The translations under genes were made by a program, and so were the position numbers. This document shows positions 1-8,018 of a stretch of DNA of 32,616 bases, one piece after another (the first letter of the stretch is position 1; the number at the start of each line of letters is the position of its first letter). Origin of the DNA: Rhizobiaceae bacterium (GTDB lineage: Bacteria > Pseudomonadota > Alphaproteobacteria > Rhizobiales > Rhizobiaceae). The notes beneath the pieces are model-generated. The model worked only from the letters and a program-made list of their open reading frames with translations. It made no database searches and was not told where the DNA came from. The stretch covers positions 1-32,616 of the forward strand of contig JAIXTO010000219.1 in NCBI GenBank assembly GCA_027483885.1, in the 5' to 3' direction.

Positions 1-159
1 CGGGGGCTTACCCAACAGGAGACATTATCAAAAATGCAATGCACGGCTGAAACGGGGCTATGAGGCGACTGTCCGATGTTGGACTGCCGTAAGGCGAGAG
101 CCGGCATCCAAACGTCTGGCAATGTGGTCTGAGTTCAGCCCTAAGCGGTCTATGTCCTG

Positions 160-723
160 TCAATCGACGTGCCGCAGGCTGTCGGCAAAAATACCGAAAC
201 TGGTGCCGTGGCCGATCACGATAACGCGTCTGCCAGGCGCGACGCCCTGTCGAAAGTCGTTTGGCAGGCCGCAAACTCTGTCAAAGGGCCACGGTAGCCC
301 TTGGAGTACGAGCGAAGGGCGACATCGCTTGGTGGCGATACCGTTGGTCTCTTCCACGATGAAAGTGAGTTCGTTCTCATGGCCAGCGATCAACGCAAGC
401 ATCATCGGAACGACAATTACGGCAGCAGCCCTGCCCAGAAAGTATCCCATGACCGGGTAGCATAGTACGATGACAGCCTTTTTCGCTTCGCCGCCCTGTA
501 TCTTGTCCACATTTATTCGAAAGTGCAAAAGCACCAAAATTGCTGAAATCAGGCCAGCGACAAGACCAAAAGTATGTGACTTCGATGCCCATTCTGTTGA
601 TGGCAGGAAGTAACCGCCGAACATATCTGCAAAATACAGCAGCCCGCCAACCACCAATAAGGCCTTCAGTAGCACGGAAACCAATTTCCGCAGTCCTACC
701 AATTTTTCTTCTGAAGTTTCCAT
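160..723 (-). CDS. Small multi-pass membrane protein of unknown function
   Basis: A 187-residue protein starting METSEEKLVG. I do not recognise the family. Three hydrophobic segments are visible, at about residues 15-33 (LVSVLLKALLVVGGLLYFA), 48-66 and 84-112, the last ending in a long run of V, I, A and L. The remaining 75 residues are polar and contain two cysteines (in KRCRPS and DRVCGL) that could form a disulfide outside the membrane, and a PGRRVIVIGHGTS strand-like stretch. A cytoplasmic N-terminus with a soluble C-terminal domain beyond the last helix is the likely topology, but orientation is not proven. The composition is far too hydrophobic and organised to be a chance frame. It has no operon partner: the flanking sequence is worn. 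Function cannot be assigned from what is visible. Confidence 0.7.
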   Translation of the reverse strand: METSEEKLVGLRKLVSVLLKALLVVGGLLYFADMFGGYFLPSTEWASKSHTFGLVAGLISAILVLLHFRINVDKIQGGEAKKAVIVLCYPVMGYFLGRAAAVIVVPMMLALIAGHENELTFIVEETNGIATKRCRPSLVLQGLPWPFDRVCGLPNDFRQGVAPGRRVIVIGHGTSFGIFADSLRHVD

Positions 724-1113
724 CGAGAACCCGTCGCATGTTCATAAACGATGCTTTCAAGCGCTTTTTGGCATCCCTCGGGGTATTACTTCAAGGAAGC
801 TTGCGCATGAGGCGAATTTTTTATCAGATACAGTTTTTAAGCGCACAACGAAGGGAGTCTTGTTCTTCGTTAGAATTGTCCGATGGGCAACAGAATGACC
901 GCTGTTAGGGCGCAAGGCTGCCCCTTGGATGCTGCCGCCAATGACCGCTTCCGGCCCAGCGCTCATGGCGCAGAAGCGCCAAGAGGGGACATGGCTGCGT
1001 TGTCGATGAAGACCGCAGTCCGTCCCTGTCGCAAGCCTCCCGTGGATTTTCGGCAGTCGTATCAGACCCGACGGAGAGGTTTGTGTGCCAAAACCGAGAC
1101 GCTTCCCACACTG
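724..1113. other. Gene-free stretch
   Basis: About 390 bases between the small membrane protein and the dehydrogenase remnant. Short frames exist on both strands but none has a convincing start, ribosome site or recognisable protein pattern. It presumably carries the promoter of the membrane protein just upstream of 723 and otherwise looks like decayed sequence. Confidence 0.5.
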
Positions 1114-1335
1114 TCAATGCTGTGCGGTCGGGCGCACCACCATGCTGCCGATTTCGACGTCGCCGGGTTGTTCGATCGCGAAGGTTATCGCCCGTGCGAT
1201 CGCCGTCGGGGGAATGGCGGGCTCTTTCTTGCGCTTCAGAATAGCCGCTCTGATGTCAGGACCGGTTGTGGCGGCATCCGCGAAGGTCGTCTCGATGAAG
1301 CCTCGCGATAGCTCCGTCACGCGCAGGTTTTTGCT
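1114..1335 (-). pseudogene. C-terminal remnant of a short-chain dehydrogenase/reductase
   Basis: The last 70 or so codons of this minus-strand frame read like the C-terminus of a classical SDR: NLRVTELSRGFIETTFAD is the post-catalytic PG-motif region in which SDRs normally have a P-G-x-V-x-T pattern (here SRGFIETTF), followed by a helix and the ending IPPTAIARAITFAIEQP then VEIGSMVVRPTAQ, typical of SDRs of the YdfG/clavulanate dehydrogenase type. The Rossmann fold glycine motif and the YxxxK catalytic residues are missing, and the codons upstream of about 1335 do not continue the fold. It is therefore a 5'-truncated relic of a roughly 245-residue gene. It lies next to a transposase fragment, which may have caused the loss. 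Confidence 0.65.
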
Positions 1336-1439
1336 CACTCCTGCCGCAGGGCTTCGGTGGCTGTCCGTAGTGCATTCTTGGTCGCTCGCGCTTGAACGCA
1401 GTTGACCGGCCCAACGCCGACGCATGCTGGCAGAGAGAC

Positions 1440-1688
1440 GGTCACATAGCGTCCATCCAGATCGATGGTCGGCTGAAATGGCAGATGTCCACCAGCTATG
1501 GAAAACGGGCTTTGGTTGAAACAGCGATGGGCCGATACAAGGGTAACATCGGGCTGCGTATGCGTGCTCGTTCAGTCAGTGCGCAACAGGCAGACGCTGC
1601 GATCGGCGTCGCGATTTTGACCCGAATGCTTGCCTGCGGACGCCCGCAATCCGTTCGTTGGCAAGCCTTGACGGGAGCAACGCAATAG
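1440..1688 (+). pseudogene. C-terminal remnant of an IS5-family transposase
   Basis: The frame ending at 1688 contains a stretch that matches the end of IS5-family DDE transposases as I know them: the segment around WQMSTSYGKRALVETAMGR, then YK, an IG and LRxR motif, a Q..A..AI.VAIL.RML helix and a closing GRPQSVR. In an intact enzyme this region holds the catalytic glutamate (E in RALVETAMGRYK). The two aspartates that precede it in the active site, and roughly two thirds of the protein, are absent. The frame's own start at 1392 is not a real start. No terminal inverted repeats or target duplication could be identified by eye, so the element's outer limits are unknown. It is a dead relic that marks past transposition in this region. 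Confidence 0.75.
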
Positions 1689-1757
1689 ATGAGGTCATCA
1701 AAGACCCAATGATGACCCGTCGCTGAGCGGTGTACCAACGCCGGTCTTCAGCTGAGA

Positions 1758-2657
1758 CTAGCGGCTCCGCAGGTTCGCCCGGTCCAGCATGGCTGCCCCT
1801 TGCAACGAAACGAGGATGACCAGGATCCCCGCGACAGTGCGCATATCCGGGATTTCGCTGAAAAAGAGGTATCCGACGGCGGTGACGAATGCGATCGACA
1901 GATAGCCCACTGGCGCAAGTACGCTCGCGTCGGCGATCCGGTAGGCGCGCAGGAAACAGTATTGGCCGAGCTGGGCGAGGAGCCCGATGCCGAGCAGCGG
2001 CACCCAGTCGAGCGGCATGACAGGCTGCCAGGTGAAGGCAGCAGGAATGGCCGTGACAAGGGCAAGTCCCACCGTATAAAATACCATCATGACCGTCGTG
2101 TTCTCGTCCTTCAGCGCCCGCGTCTGGACAACCGCCAATGCGCCGAAGACGACGGAGACCAGGACGACGAGGATATTGATGTCGAAACTCGACGTGCCGG
2201 GCGCGATCACGACCATGACCCCGATGAGGGCGAGGGCGGCGCCTATCCAGCGGATGCGGCTGACAGTCTCTCCGAGCATCACGACCGCCAGTGCCATGGT
2301 GACAAGCGGTCGGGAGAAACCGACAGCATTGACCATCGTGAGCGGCAGGAGCGTGATCGCCAGGAAATTGGTGGTCAAGGCGACCGCATTGCAGGAAATC
2401 CGCAGAATATTGCGCCAGGGATGGCGGACGCTAAGCATCTCGACGCGATGGTGCCAGATCAGCGGCAGGATGAACAAGAGGCCGATCACCGCCCGGATGA
2501 AGACGAGCTGAAACGCCGGGTAGGTTGCGCCTTGCGCCTTGACGAGCGCAGTCATGCCCCCCGAAACGAGTGTCATATCGAGCAACAGCCAACCGATAGC
2601 CATGCGCGTGTTCAAGGAATGGTGCGGCCTGTCGTTCTGAGGCCCTGCCGTCGTCAC
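1758..2657 (-). CDS. EamA/DMT-family inner-membrane transporter
   Basis: A 299-residue protein with ten hydrophobic segments arranged as two EamA repeats (about residues 18-145 and 157-290). This is the normal size and layout of drug/metabolite transporter superfamily exporters. The first repeat contains the typical AITLLPLTMVNAVGFSRPL loop and a LGETVSRIRWIGAALALIGV segment; the second has APVGYLSIAF and LFFSEIPDMRTVAGILVI. Such proteins export small metabolites or take them up; the substrate cannot be read from sequence. The start is GTG at 2657, which overlaps the stop of the upstream truncated PIG-L frame (GTGA), implying translational coupling. An ATG at 2603 is an alternative but lacks a ribosome site. 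The 3' end lies about 70 bases from the transposase relic. Confidence 0.9.
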   Translation of the reverse strand: MTTAGPQNDRPHHSLNTRMAIGWLLLDMTLVSGGMTALVKAQGATYPAFQLVFIRAVIGLLFILPLIWHHRVEMLSVRHPWRNILRISCNAVALTTNFLAITLLPLTMVNAVGFSRPLVTMALAVVMLGETVSRIRWIGAALALIGVMVVIAPGTSSFDINILVVLVSVVFGALAVVQTRALKDENTTVMMVFYTVGLALVTAIPAAFTWQPVMPLDWVPLLGIGLLAQLGQYCFLRAYRIADASVLAPVGYLSIAFVTAVGYLFFSEIPDMRTVAGILVILVSLQGAAMLDRANLRSR

Positions 2658-3400
2658 GCCGGCTGCACGAGGTTGGCCATCAGCCGGAAGGCACCGGGCA
2701 CGAGACGGTCCATCTGGTGATGCAGGACGAGGCTGGTATGGGTGTGGCGCCCGCTGCCGATCGCCGCCGAGATCAGTGCGCCGTTGAGCGGTTGCTCGTT
2801 CACGTCGTGCATGGCGAGAAGCGGCTCATACGCCTCATCGAAGCGAGCGGCAAAGTAGAGGCCACGTTCCTTGTCCCAGCCGCTCCAGTCGTTCGGGCCG
2901 ATCTGGTTGGGACCGGTCAGTAACGGGTGTTGGGGCGCAAGCACCGTCACCTCCGCTTTCGGATCCGTGACGCGCCAGCGCAGCGACGGGCTGCCGATCT
3001 CGATGCGGCGGACGGGCGTCTCATCGGGCCGCCAGCCGTCGCTCGGACGATGGTAGAGGGTGACGAGATGCCCGCCGTCCTCGACAAAGCGATGAAGCCG
3101 TTCCGTCGCGGCCGCCAGATCCTTGCGGATACCGAAGGCGAACAATCCAACGACAATGGTCGTGAACCGTGACAGATCAGCAGAAAGCGCTGCGGCATCC
3201 ATTTCGGTGACATCGAGACCCATGCGTGACAACCATGTTCCGACCTGGTCTGCACCGCCACCGACATACCCGATCTTTGCCCCTTCAGGCAGCTTCAGGT
3301 CGAGGCTGAGGATCTTCAGTTCGACCGGTTGGCGAAAAAAGGTGCGGCCGATATGCCCAAACTCGATCGGCGTCGTCCTGTAGCCGGGACGTCCGCCGAT
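2654..3400 (-). pseudogene. PIG-L deacetylase reduced to its C-terminal domain
   Basis: About 245 codons match the C-terminal, glutamine-amidotransferase-like domain found at the end of long PIG-L (LmbE-type) deacetylases: IGYVGGGADQVGTWL with the nucleotide-like loop, LSRFTTIVVGLFAFGIRKDL, a YVEDGG-type strand (FVEDGGHLVTLYHRP), LLTGPNQIGPNDWSGWDKERG and the ending GRHTHTSLVLHHQ then PGAFRLMANL. The catalytic N-terminal half of these 700-900 residue proteins (with its AHPDD zinc motif) is absent. The open frame continues upstream to 3883, but residues before about 3400 have arginine- and proline-rich out-of-frame character and match nothing. I therefore read it as a 5'-deleted gene. Because its stop overlaps the start of the EamA gene, the fragment may still be translated. 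A stand-alone domain protein is the less likely alternative. Confidence 0.65.
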
Positions 3401-3947
3401 CAGTGGCTCGATCTGGACGAGGCCCGGTTCTGGCGTTCTGTTTGCGCAGATGGTCCAGCCTTCTTGCGCTGTATAGGGGCAACTCGGACGCGACATGGTC
3501 CGCCCATGCGAGCCGGGCGGCTCAGTGCGCCCTCGCGCGTTTCTGCGCTTTTCTGAATCGGCTTGGATTGAACAAAGCCCGATCCTCTTTGTGGCTGTTG
3601 GCGCGTCATCGCACGCGTCAGCCGAAAATTGAAATCTCCAGAGCATCAGCCGGTGGTCCGCGGGTTGCGTTCTCGGGCACGCGAAGCCTGCCGGCGCCCG
3701 AAACTCTTCACGATATCGGACATCTCTGTTGACGCAACGAAGGCGCGAAAGGGACGGCGATGCAGGTGGAGCCAAGGCCAAAACCTGCCGGGTGCCCGGC
3801 GGGTGAGGGGGTGGCCAATCTTGAGAAACAATAGTCGCAATCACAATTTTCTGAGGCGCGAAAGGGGAATTATTAAGAACCACGCCCTCAAGATCGGTGA
3901 GGTTTTAGCGTCCGCAGGTCGGGACCGCCGCAAACAAGGGGTATGAT
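3401..3947. other. Gene-free stretch between the PIG-L relic and the diguanylate cyclase
   Basis: Roughly 550 bases. Frames run through it on both strands but have no plausible starts and no recognisable protein pattern. It must hold the promoter of the diguanylate cyclase at its right end, where the sequence becomes more AT-rich (about 3830-3880). I see no RNA gene or repeat in it. Confidence 0.45.
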
Positions 3948-5072
3948 GTGCGTTACAGAGAGGCCGACGAGCTGTTCAAGACGTTGGTGTCGGAGCTGGC
4001 CTCTACGTTCACCCCGACGACAATCATGGGCCTGACGATCCTGACTGTCGGTCTGTATGCCTATCAGAGCCTTGGCAACTCCATCCTCTTGCTCGCCACC
4101 ATCACTGGCATCATTGCATCCATTGCCAAGATCGTCGTGACGGTGACCCACCGGCGGTCTGATGCAACGAAGCATACCACTGCCAAGGATGCCGCCCGCT
4201 GGGAGATGGCGCATGGGCTGCTGATCTTCACCATCGCCGCCTGTGTCGGAACGCTGGCCAGTGTGGTGTTTAACCACCGCGACCTTTCGGTGCAAATTCT
4301 GGCAACAGTACTCGTATTTGGATATTCTGCCGGTGTGGCCGTGCGGGTATCGGTTCGGCCGTTCATTGCCGTTGCTGCGATCATGATTGCAGGTCTGCCA
4401 ACCACGATTTTCGTCATGCTGTCTGACGATCCGGCCCACCGGATAATGGCGGCGCTCTGTGTCGCCTTTCTGGTGGCGGCGATGCAGAGCGTCTGGCATG
4501 TCTATCGGACGTCCGTCAGGCAAATCGGCCTGCGTCTCGACATGGAGCATCAGGCGCGCCACGATTCGTTGACAGGACTGCGCAATCGCACGGCACTCAA
4601 TGAGGCATTCAAATCGACTGGCCGCCCCGAGGATTCGCTGACCGGCGTTCATTGTTTCGATCTGGACGGCTTCAAACATGTCAATGACCGCTTTGGTCAC
4701 GCCGTCGGGGATGAACTGTTGGCCCGTATTGCCGCCAGACTTTGTGAAACCCTCGTCTCACCCAATATCGCCGTGCGCGTGGGCGGCGATGAATTTGCCG
4801 TGCTTCAGCCGGAAGTCCGGCATCCCGTGGAAGCCGACGCCTTGGCCAGAAAGATCGTCGAAGCTTTGAGCCTGCCGTATCGCATCGGCGGCGAAGAGAT
4901 CACCATTGGCATCAGCCTGGGCTACACGATCGCACTGTCCGGCTCCGCAAAGCTGGAACATATGATGGTGATTGCGGATAAAGCCTCCTATCGCGCAAAG
5001 CGCAATGGGGGCGGCATCGATCGCGAAATCCCGCCAGACCTGGCTCCCGACGCATCCCCTTTCGCCGCCTGA
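3948..5072 (+). CDS. Membrane-anchored diguanylate cyclase (GGDEF)
   Basis: A 374-residue protein that should make cyclic di-GMP from two GTP. The first 185 residues form about six membrane helices in MASE-like arrangement (for example residues 26-39, 46-67, 90-108, 116-135, 138-156 and 168-183). The catalytic domain starts with the usual DSLTGLRNR at 206-214, has the metal- and GTP-binding FDLDGFKHVNDRFGH at 237-251 and the intact signature GGDEF at 279-283. The four residues five positions before GGDEF are VSPN instead of RxxD, so the product-inhibition I-site is missing. There is no EAL domain. The start is GTG at 3948, chosen because AAGGGG lies about seven bases upstream and because it keeps the first helix complete. 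It is a single-gene unit on the plus strand with no obvious partner; the sensed signal is unknown. Confidence 0.92.
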   Translation: MRYREADELFKTLVSELASTFTPTTIMGLTILTVGLYAYQSLGNSILLLATITGIIASIAKIVVTVTHRRSDATKHTTAKDAARWEMAHGLLIFTIAACVGTLASVVFNHRDLSVQILATVLVFGYSAGVAVRVSVRPFIAVAAIMIAGLPTTIFVMLSDDPAHRIMAALCVAFLVAAMQSVWHVYRTSVRQIGLRLDMEHQARHDSLTGLRNRTALNEAFKSTGRPEDSLTGVHCFDLDGFKHVNDRFGHAVGDELLARIAARLCETLVSPNIAVRVGGDEFAVLQPEVRHPVEADALARKIVEALSLPYRIGGEEITIGISLGYTIALSGSAKLEHMMVIADKASYRAKRNGGGIDREIPPDLAPDASPFAA

Positions 5073-5314
5073 CCACCAAAAGCGGTCAGCCGCGCTATGG
5101 GCCGGGAGCCGACGTCTGCCCACGGTCCAGTTACGTCGAATGCAGGGTGATTTAGTCCGCGGTCATGCGGAAGATCTTGACGGCATCTACAACCAAATTG
5201 GCGTTTCCTGCGGCTTGTCCCCCGTTTTTGAGTTGCCGCCCATCCTCCATTCCTACGAGCCAAAGTGCTGAAATTAAAGCTGAAACATCGGTTATGTTCT
5301 CTGTGCCATCAGTC

Positions 5315-6271
5315 TTACTGACGGATGACAATCAGCGGCCCGAGGCGTGTCGCTTTCACACCGAGGGCCTTCGTGACGAAGGCAAGCGCATCATCGGTGT
5401 CTGCAACCTTGATCGTGCCGCTGACGCGGCGCTTGGCCAGCCTTGGACCGGCAACGACGATCCGGCCGTAGAAATGCCGATTCATCTCCTCAACCACATA
5501 GGAAAGCGGCGCATTGTCCACCGCGATCTGCCCGCGCTTCCAGGCGAGAGCCACGAGGGCATCGACGGGTGAGATGGCTGCCTTCTCATTCGCTCGGTCC
5601 AGAATTGCCTGCTCGCCCTGCGTGACGCGAACGGAGAGGCTGCGTTGCCCTGCGATATCCACCTGGACGGCATTTTCCGTGACGGTCACTTCCGTGTCGT
5701 CCTTGCCGTAGCGAACATCAAACGCTGTGCCGAGCGCCGTTACCTTTGTCTCCCCCGCCACGACCGTAAAAGGTCGTTCGGGCGCGTGAGCGACCTGAAA
5801 GAAAGCCTGACCTTGAAGAAGGCGGATGACGCGGCGCTCCGGCGAGAAATCCACGGCAATCGCCGAGGAGGCGTTGAGCTGCACCACGGAACCATCCTCC
5901 AAGGTGCGAACCGGCATCTCGTCAGTGCCTGCGATCATGTCCGCCTGCAGGCGCAGCGGGCCGTCGAGCGCAAAGAAGGCGCCGGTCGCAAGCCCTGCGA
6001 GGACGATCGCTGCAGAAATCGGTTTTGCAACGCTCCTCGGCCTGATGTCGATATCGGCTAAAGCAGGATCGGACTGGATCGCTTGCCGGGCGTCACCCAT
6101 CAGGCGTTCTGCCGCACGATAGGTGCGACAGTTCTCCGGGTCGTCCTCGAGCCATTCCCGAAAGCGTGCCTGCTCGGCCGATGACTGGTTCAGGTTGCCA
6201 TTGCGCAAGAGCCAGTCGGCCGCTTCGCGGTTCCGCTTTTTCTGGGGCCGACTGTCTCCCTTGACCGGCAT
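5315..6271 (-). CDS. FecR-family anti-sigma factor/signal transducer
   Basis: A 318-residue inner-membrane regulator that carries the iron-siderophore signal from the outer-membrane receptor to the sigma factor. Domain order fits the family: an N-terminal cytoplasmic DUF4880-type segment (residues about 15-60, with AADWLLRNGNLNQ and FREWLEDDPENCRTYRAAE), one membrane helix at about 84-103 (KPISAAIVLAGLATGAFFAL), a periplasmic FecR domain (about 120-215, with VRTLEDGSVVQLNASSAIAV and TALGTAFDVRYG), and a C-terminal STN-like DUF4974 domain (about 245-318). The length is normal. The ATG at 6271 is preceded by GGAG at good spacing. It follows the sigma factor gene in the same direction by 122 bases, so the two are probably one FecIR unit serving the receptor and transporter genes at 7.2-14.4 kb. 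Confidence 0.92.
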   Translation of the reverse strand: MPVKGDSRPQKKRNREAADWLLRNGNLNQSSAEQARFREWLEDDPENCRTYRAAERLMGDARQAIQSDPALADIDIRPRSVAKPISAAIVLAGLATGAFFALDGPLRLQADMIAGTDEMPVRTLEDGSVVQLNASSAIAVDFSPERRVIRLLQGQAFFQVAHAPERPFTVVAGETKVTALGTAFDVRYGKDDTEVTVTENAVQVDIAGQRSLSVRVTQGEQAILDRANEKAAISPVDALVALAWKRGQIAVDNAPLSYVVEEMNRHFYGRIVVAGPRLAKRRVSGTIKVADTDDALAFVTKALGVKATRLGPLIVIRQ

Positions 6272-6393
6272 AGATATCTCCAGACGTGTCCTTTGACCTT
6301 CAGACGTTTGAGGTCGTCGCTTTGGGACTCTTCGTTGAAATCAATCCCGGACATATAGTGATTTGCACCTGAGATGGATGATCTTTTGTCGGT

Positions 6394-6936
6394 CTAGAGA
6401 ATACGGTCCAGGCAATGGGCGAAGGCGCGGCGCAGGTGCCGGTCCACCATGTTCCTGGAAATATTCAGCCTGGCGCTGATCTGGTCCGGCGTGAGATGAT
6501 GAAGGCGGTGCAGAATGAAGACGACCCGGCGTCGTTCCGGCAGTTCCGCGATCGCCTCGCGCAGGGTCGCGAGCCGTGCTTCGATCTCGAGCATATGGTC
6601 CGGTGCGTGCCCGCTGCTCGCCACCGACAGCGCTTCGCGCTCGGAGCCCGAGAAAAGACGAGCTTCCTTCGTTTCTCGGCGCTGGAGGTCTATGCCGAGA
6701 TTGATGGCAGCGCGGCAGAGAAAGGCCTTGATGGAGCGCTTGTTCTGCAGCACTTCGGGTTTGGCGGCGAGTTTGACATAAAGATCATGCACAAGATCGC
6801 GGGCGGTGGAACTGGGATGGCCTCGCCGGCGCACTGCGTTCGTGATGTCGGCATAGTAGGTTTCCATGGCCAGATTGAGCAGGGCATCGCTATCAACACC
6901 GTCCCAGGCCAGGGGTAAGGAGGAAGAGCTCGACAT
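6394..6936 (-). CDS. FecI-type ECF sigma factor
   Basis: An RNA polymerase sigma factor of the extracytoplasmic-function class, iron-starvation subgroup, expected to direct transcription of the adjacent siderophore uptake genes. With the start used here it has 180 residues. Region 2 covers about residues 22-90 (LNLAMETYYADITNAVRRRG, ARDLVHDLYVKL, then KAFLCRAAINLGIDLQRRE). Region 4 covers about 125-178, with AIAELPERRRVVFILHRLHH, LTPDQISARLNISRNMVDRH and a terminal LRRAFAHCLDRIL helix. There is no further domain. An upstream in-frame ATG at 6993 would add 19 residues without any sigma character; neither start has a strong ribosome site, so the start is uncertain. The gene is followed by the FecR gene. 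An Irr-like palindrome lies upstream at 7040-7056. Confidence 0.9.
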   Translation of the reverse strand: MSSSSSLPLAWDGVDSDALLNLAMETYYADITNAVRRRGHPSSTARDLVHDLYVKLAAKPEVLQNKRSIKAFLCRAAINLGIDLQRRETKEARLFSGSEREALSVASSGHAPDHMLEIEARLATLREAIAELPERRRVVFILHRLHHLTPDQISARLNISRNMVDRHLRRAFAHCLDRIL

Positions 6937-7220
6937 TGTTAAACAGTTTCCAAACCAGCATTCGGGTTCACGCAGATCTGCCCGACCCGCCATGATGAAT
7001 GTCGCTAATGGATCTCGAAAAAACGTGCAAGCGCAATAGGTTAGAAGAATTCAAAGCTGGCGCGCAGCGTTGAAGTAAATCAAGACTAAAAATGTCATCT
7101 TTATGTCTGATTTTGTTGATCGAATCCGTCTCCGCGCTTCTGCCAAAGCGGAGATGACGCCTGCGTAATCAGGGCAAAAGCTCTGATGATGTGATATTTA
7201 GGCAACTTCTGTTGGTGGGC
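6937..7220 (-). other. Regulatory gap upstream of the sigma factor gene
   Basis: A 284-base AT-richer gap between the ATPase gene and the sigma factor gene, both on the minus strand. It contains a 7-bp hairpin (7129-7135 paired with 7148-7154) without a T-run and the Irr-like box described separately. The gap length suggests that sigma and FecR have their own promoter. Confidence 0.5.
7040..7056. promoter_or_regulatory. Candidate Irr-type iron operator (ICE-like palindrome)
   Basis: The bases GTTAGAA-GAA-TTCAAAG match the rhizobial Irr/ICE consensus as I know it (TTTAGAA-N3-TTCTAAA) at 11 of 14 defined positions. It sits 104 bases upstream of the sigma factor start, in a place suitable for iron control of the FecIR pair. 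The match is imperfect and made by eye; no RirA box (TGA-N9-TCA) was found nearby. Confidence 0.35.
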
Positions 7221-8018
7221 TCACAGCGGGACACAGAGCGGCGTGCCGGCAACCGGATCGCGGATCACCATGGTCTTCACGTTGAACACGGTAAAGATCG
7301 TCTCGGCGGAGATGACCGTTTCGGGCTCTCCAGCAGCCGTGATCCTGCCGTCCTTCAAGATGACGATGTGTTCGGCAAAGCGCGCCGCCTGATTGATGTC
7401 GTGCAGGACGGCAACAGCGGTCTTGCCGTGTTTTGCGACGAGCATCTTGATAAGCTTCATCAGTTCTATCTGATGTTCGAGGTCGAGATAGGTCGTCGGT
7501 TCGTCGAGCAGAAGCGCTTCGCCCTGCTGCGCCAGCGTCATCGCAATCCAGGCGCGCTGGCGCTGACCGCCCGAAAGGCTGTCGAGCGCGCGGTCGCTGA
7601 GATCGGTCGTGCCTGTCAACATCAAGGCCTCCTCACAGGCTTCCTGGTCATGGGCAGACCACCGGCCAAACAGCTGTTGATGCGGATAGCGCCCCTGTCG
7701 CACGAGATCTGCAACCGTCAATCCCTCCGGCGCGACGGGACCTTGTAACAGGACGCCCACCTTTCGTGCGACTTCACGGGTGGAGAGCTTGGTCAGGTCG
7801 CGGCCATCCAGCAGCAGGTTGCCGCCAGAAGGCTTCATGAGTGCTGCGAAGGTGCGCAGGATCGTGGATTTGCCACTGCCATTGGGGCCGATCAGTGCCG
7901 TGAAGCGCCGTTCCGGAATGGCGAGGTCGAGATTTTCGACGATGCGGCGTTTGCCATAGGCAATGTGGACGCCTTTGCCTTCGATCTTGCCAAAGCGCGT
8001 CGTCTTATCTGTGGTCAT
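7221..8018 (-). CDS. Ferric-siderophore ABC transporter ATPase (FecE/FepC type)
   Basis: A 265-residue cytoplasmic ATPase that powers siderophore import across the inner membrane. Walker A is GPNGSGKST at residues 44-52, the signature LSGGQRQR at about 148-155, Walker B ALLLDEPT at 168-175 with a D-loop (YLDL) and the switch histidine in AVAVLHDINQ at 206. Length and spacing are those of iron-siderophore ATPases. The ATG at 8018 is chosen although the frame is open further upstream to 8180: the 54 upstream codons are serine/proline-rich and are a shadow of the neighbouring permease. With this start the gene overlaps the end of the permease gene by 14 bases, as expected within one operon. It is the last gene of the transport operon before the regulatory pair. 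Confidence 0.95.
   Translation of the reverse strand: MTTDKTTRFGKIEGKGVHIAYGKRRIVENLDLAIPERRFTALIGPNGSGKSTILRTFAALMKPSGGNLLLDGRDLTKLSTREVARKVGVLLQGPVAPEGLTVADLVRQGRYPHQQLFGRWSAHDQEACEEALMLTGTTDLSDRALDSLSGGQRQRAWIAMTLAQQGEALLLDEPTTYLDLEHQIELMKLIKMLVAKHGKTAVAVLHDINQAARFAEHIVILKDGRITAAGEPETVISAETIFTVFNVKTMVIRDPVAGTPLCVPL

Noticed and set aside
1800-2720. Charged 306-codon open frame on the plus strand
   Set aside because: Antisense to the EamA transporter; the Asp/Arg/His-rich composition is the usual mirror of a hydrophobic protein.
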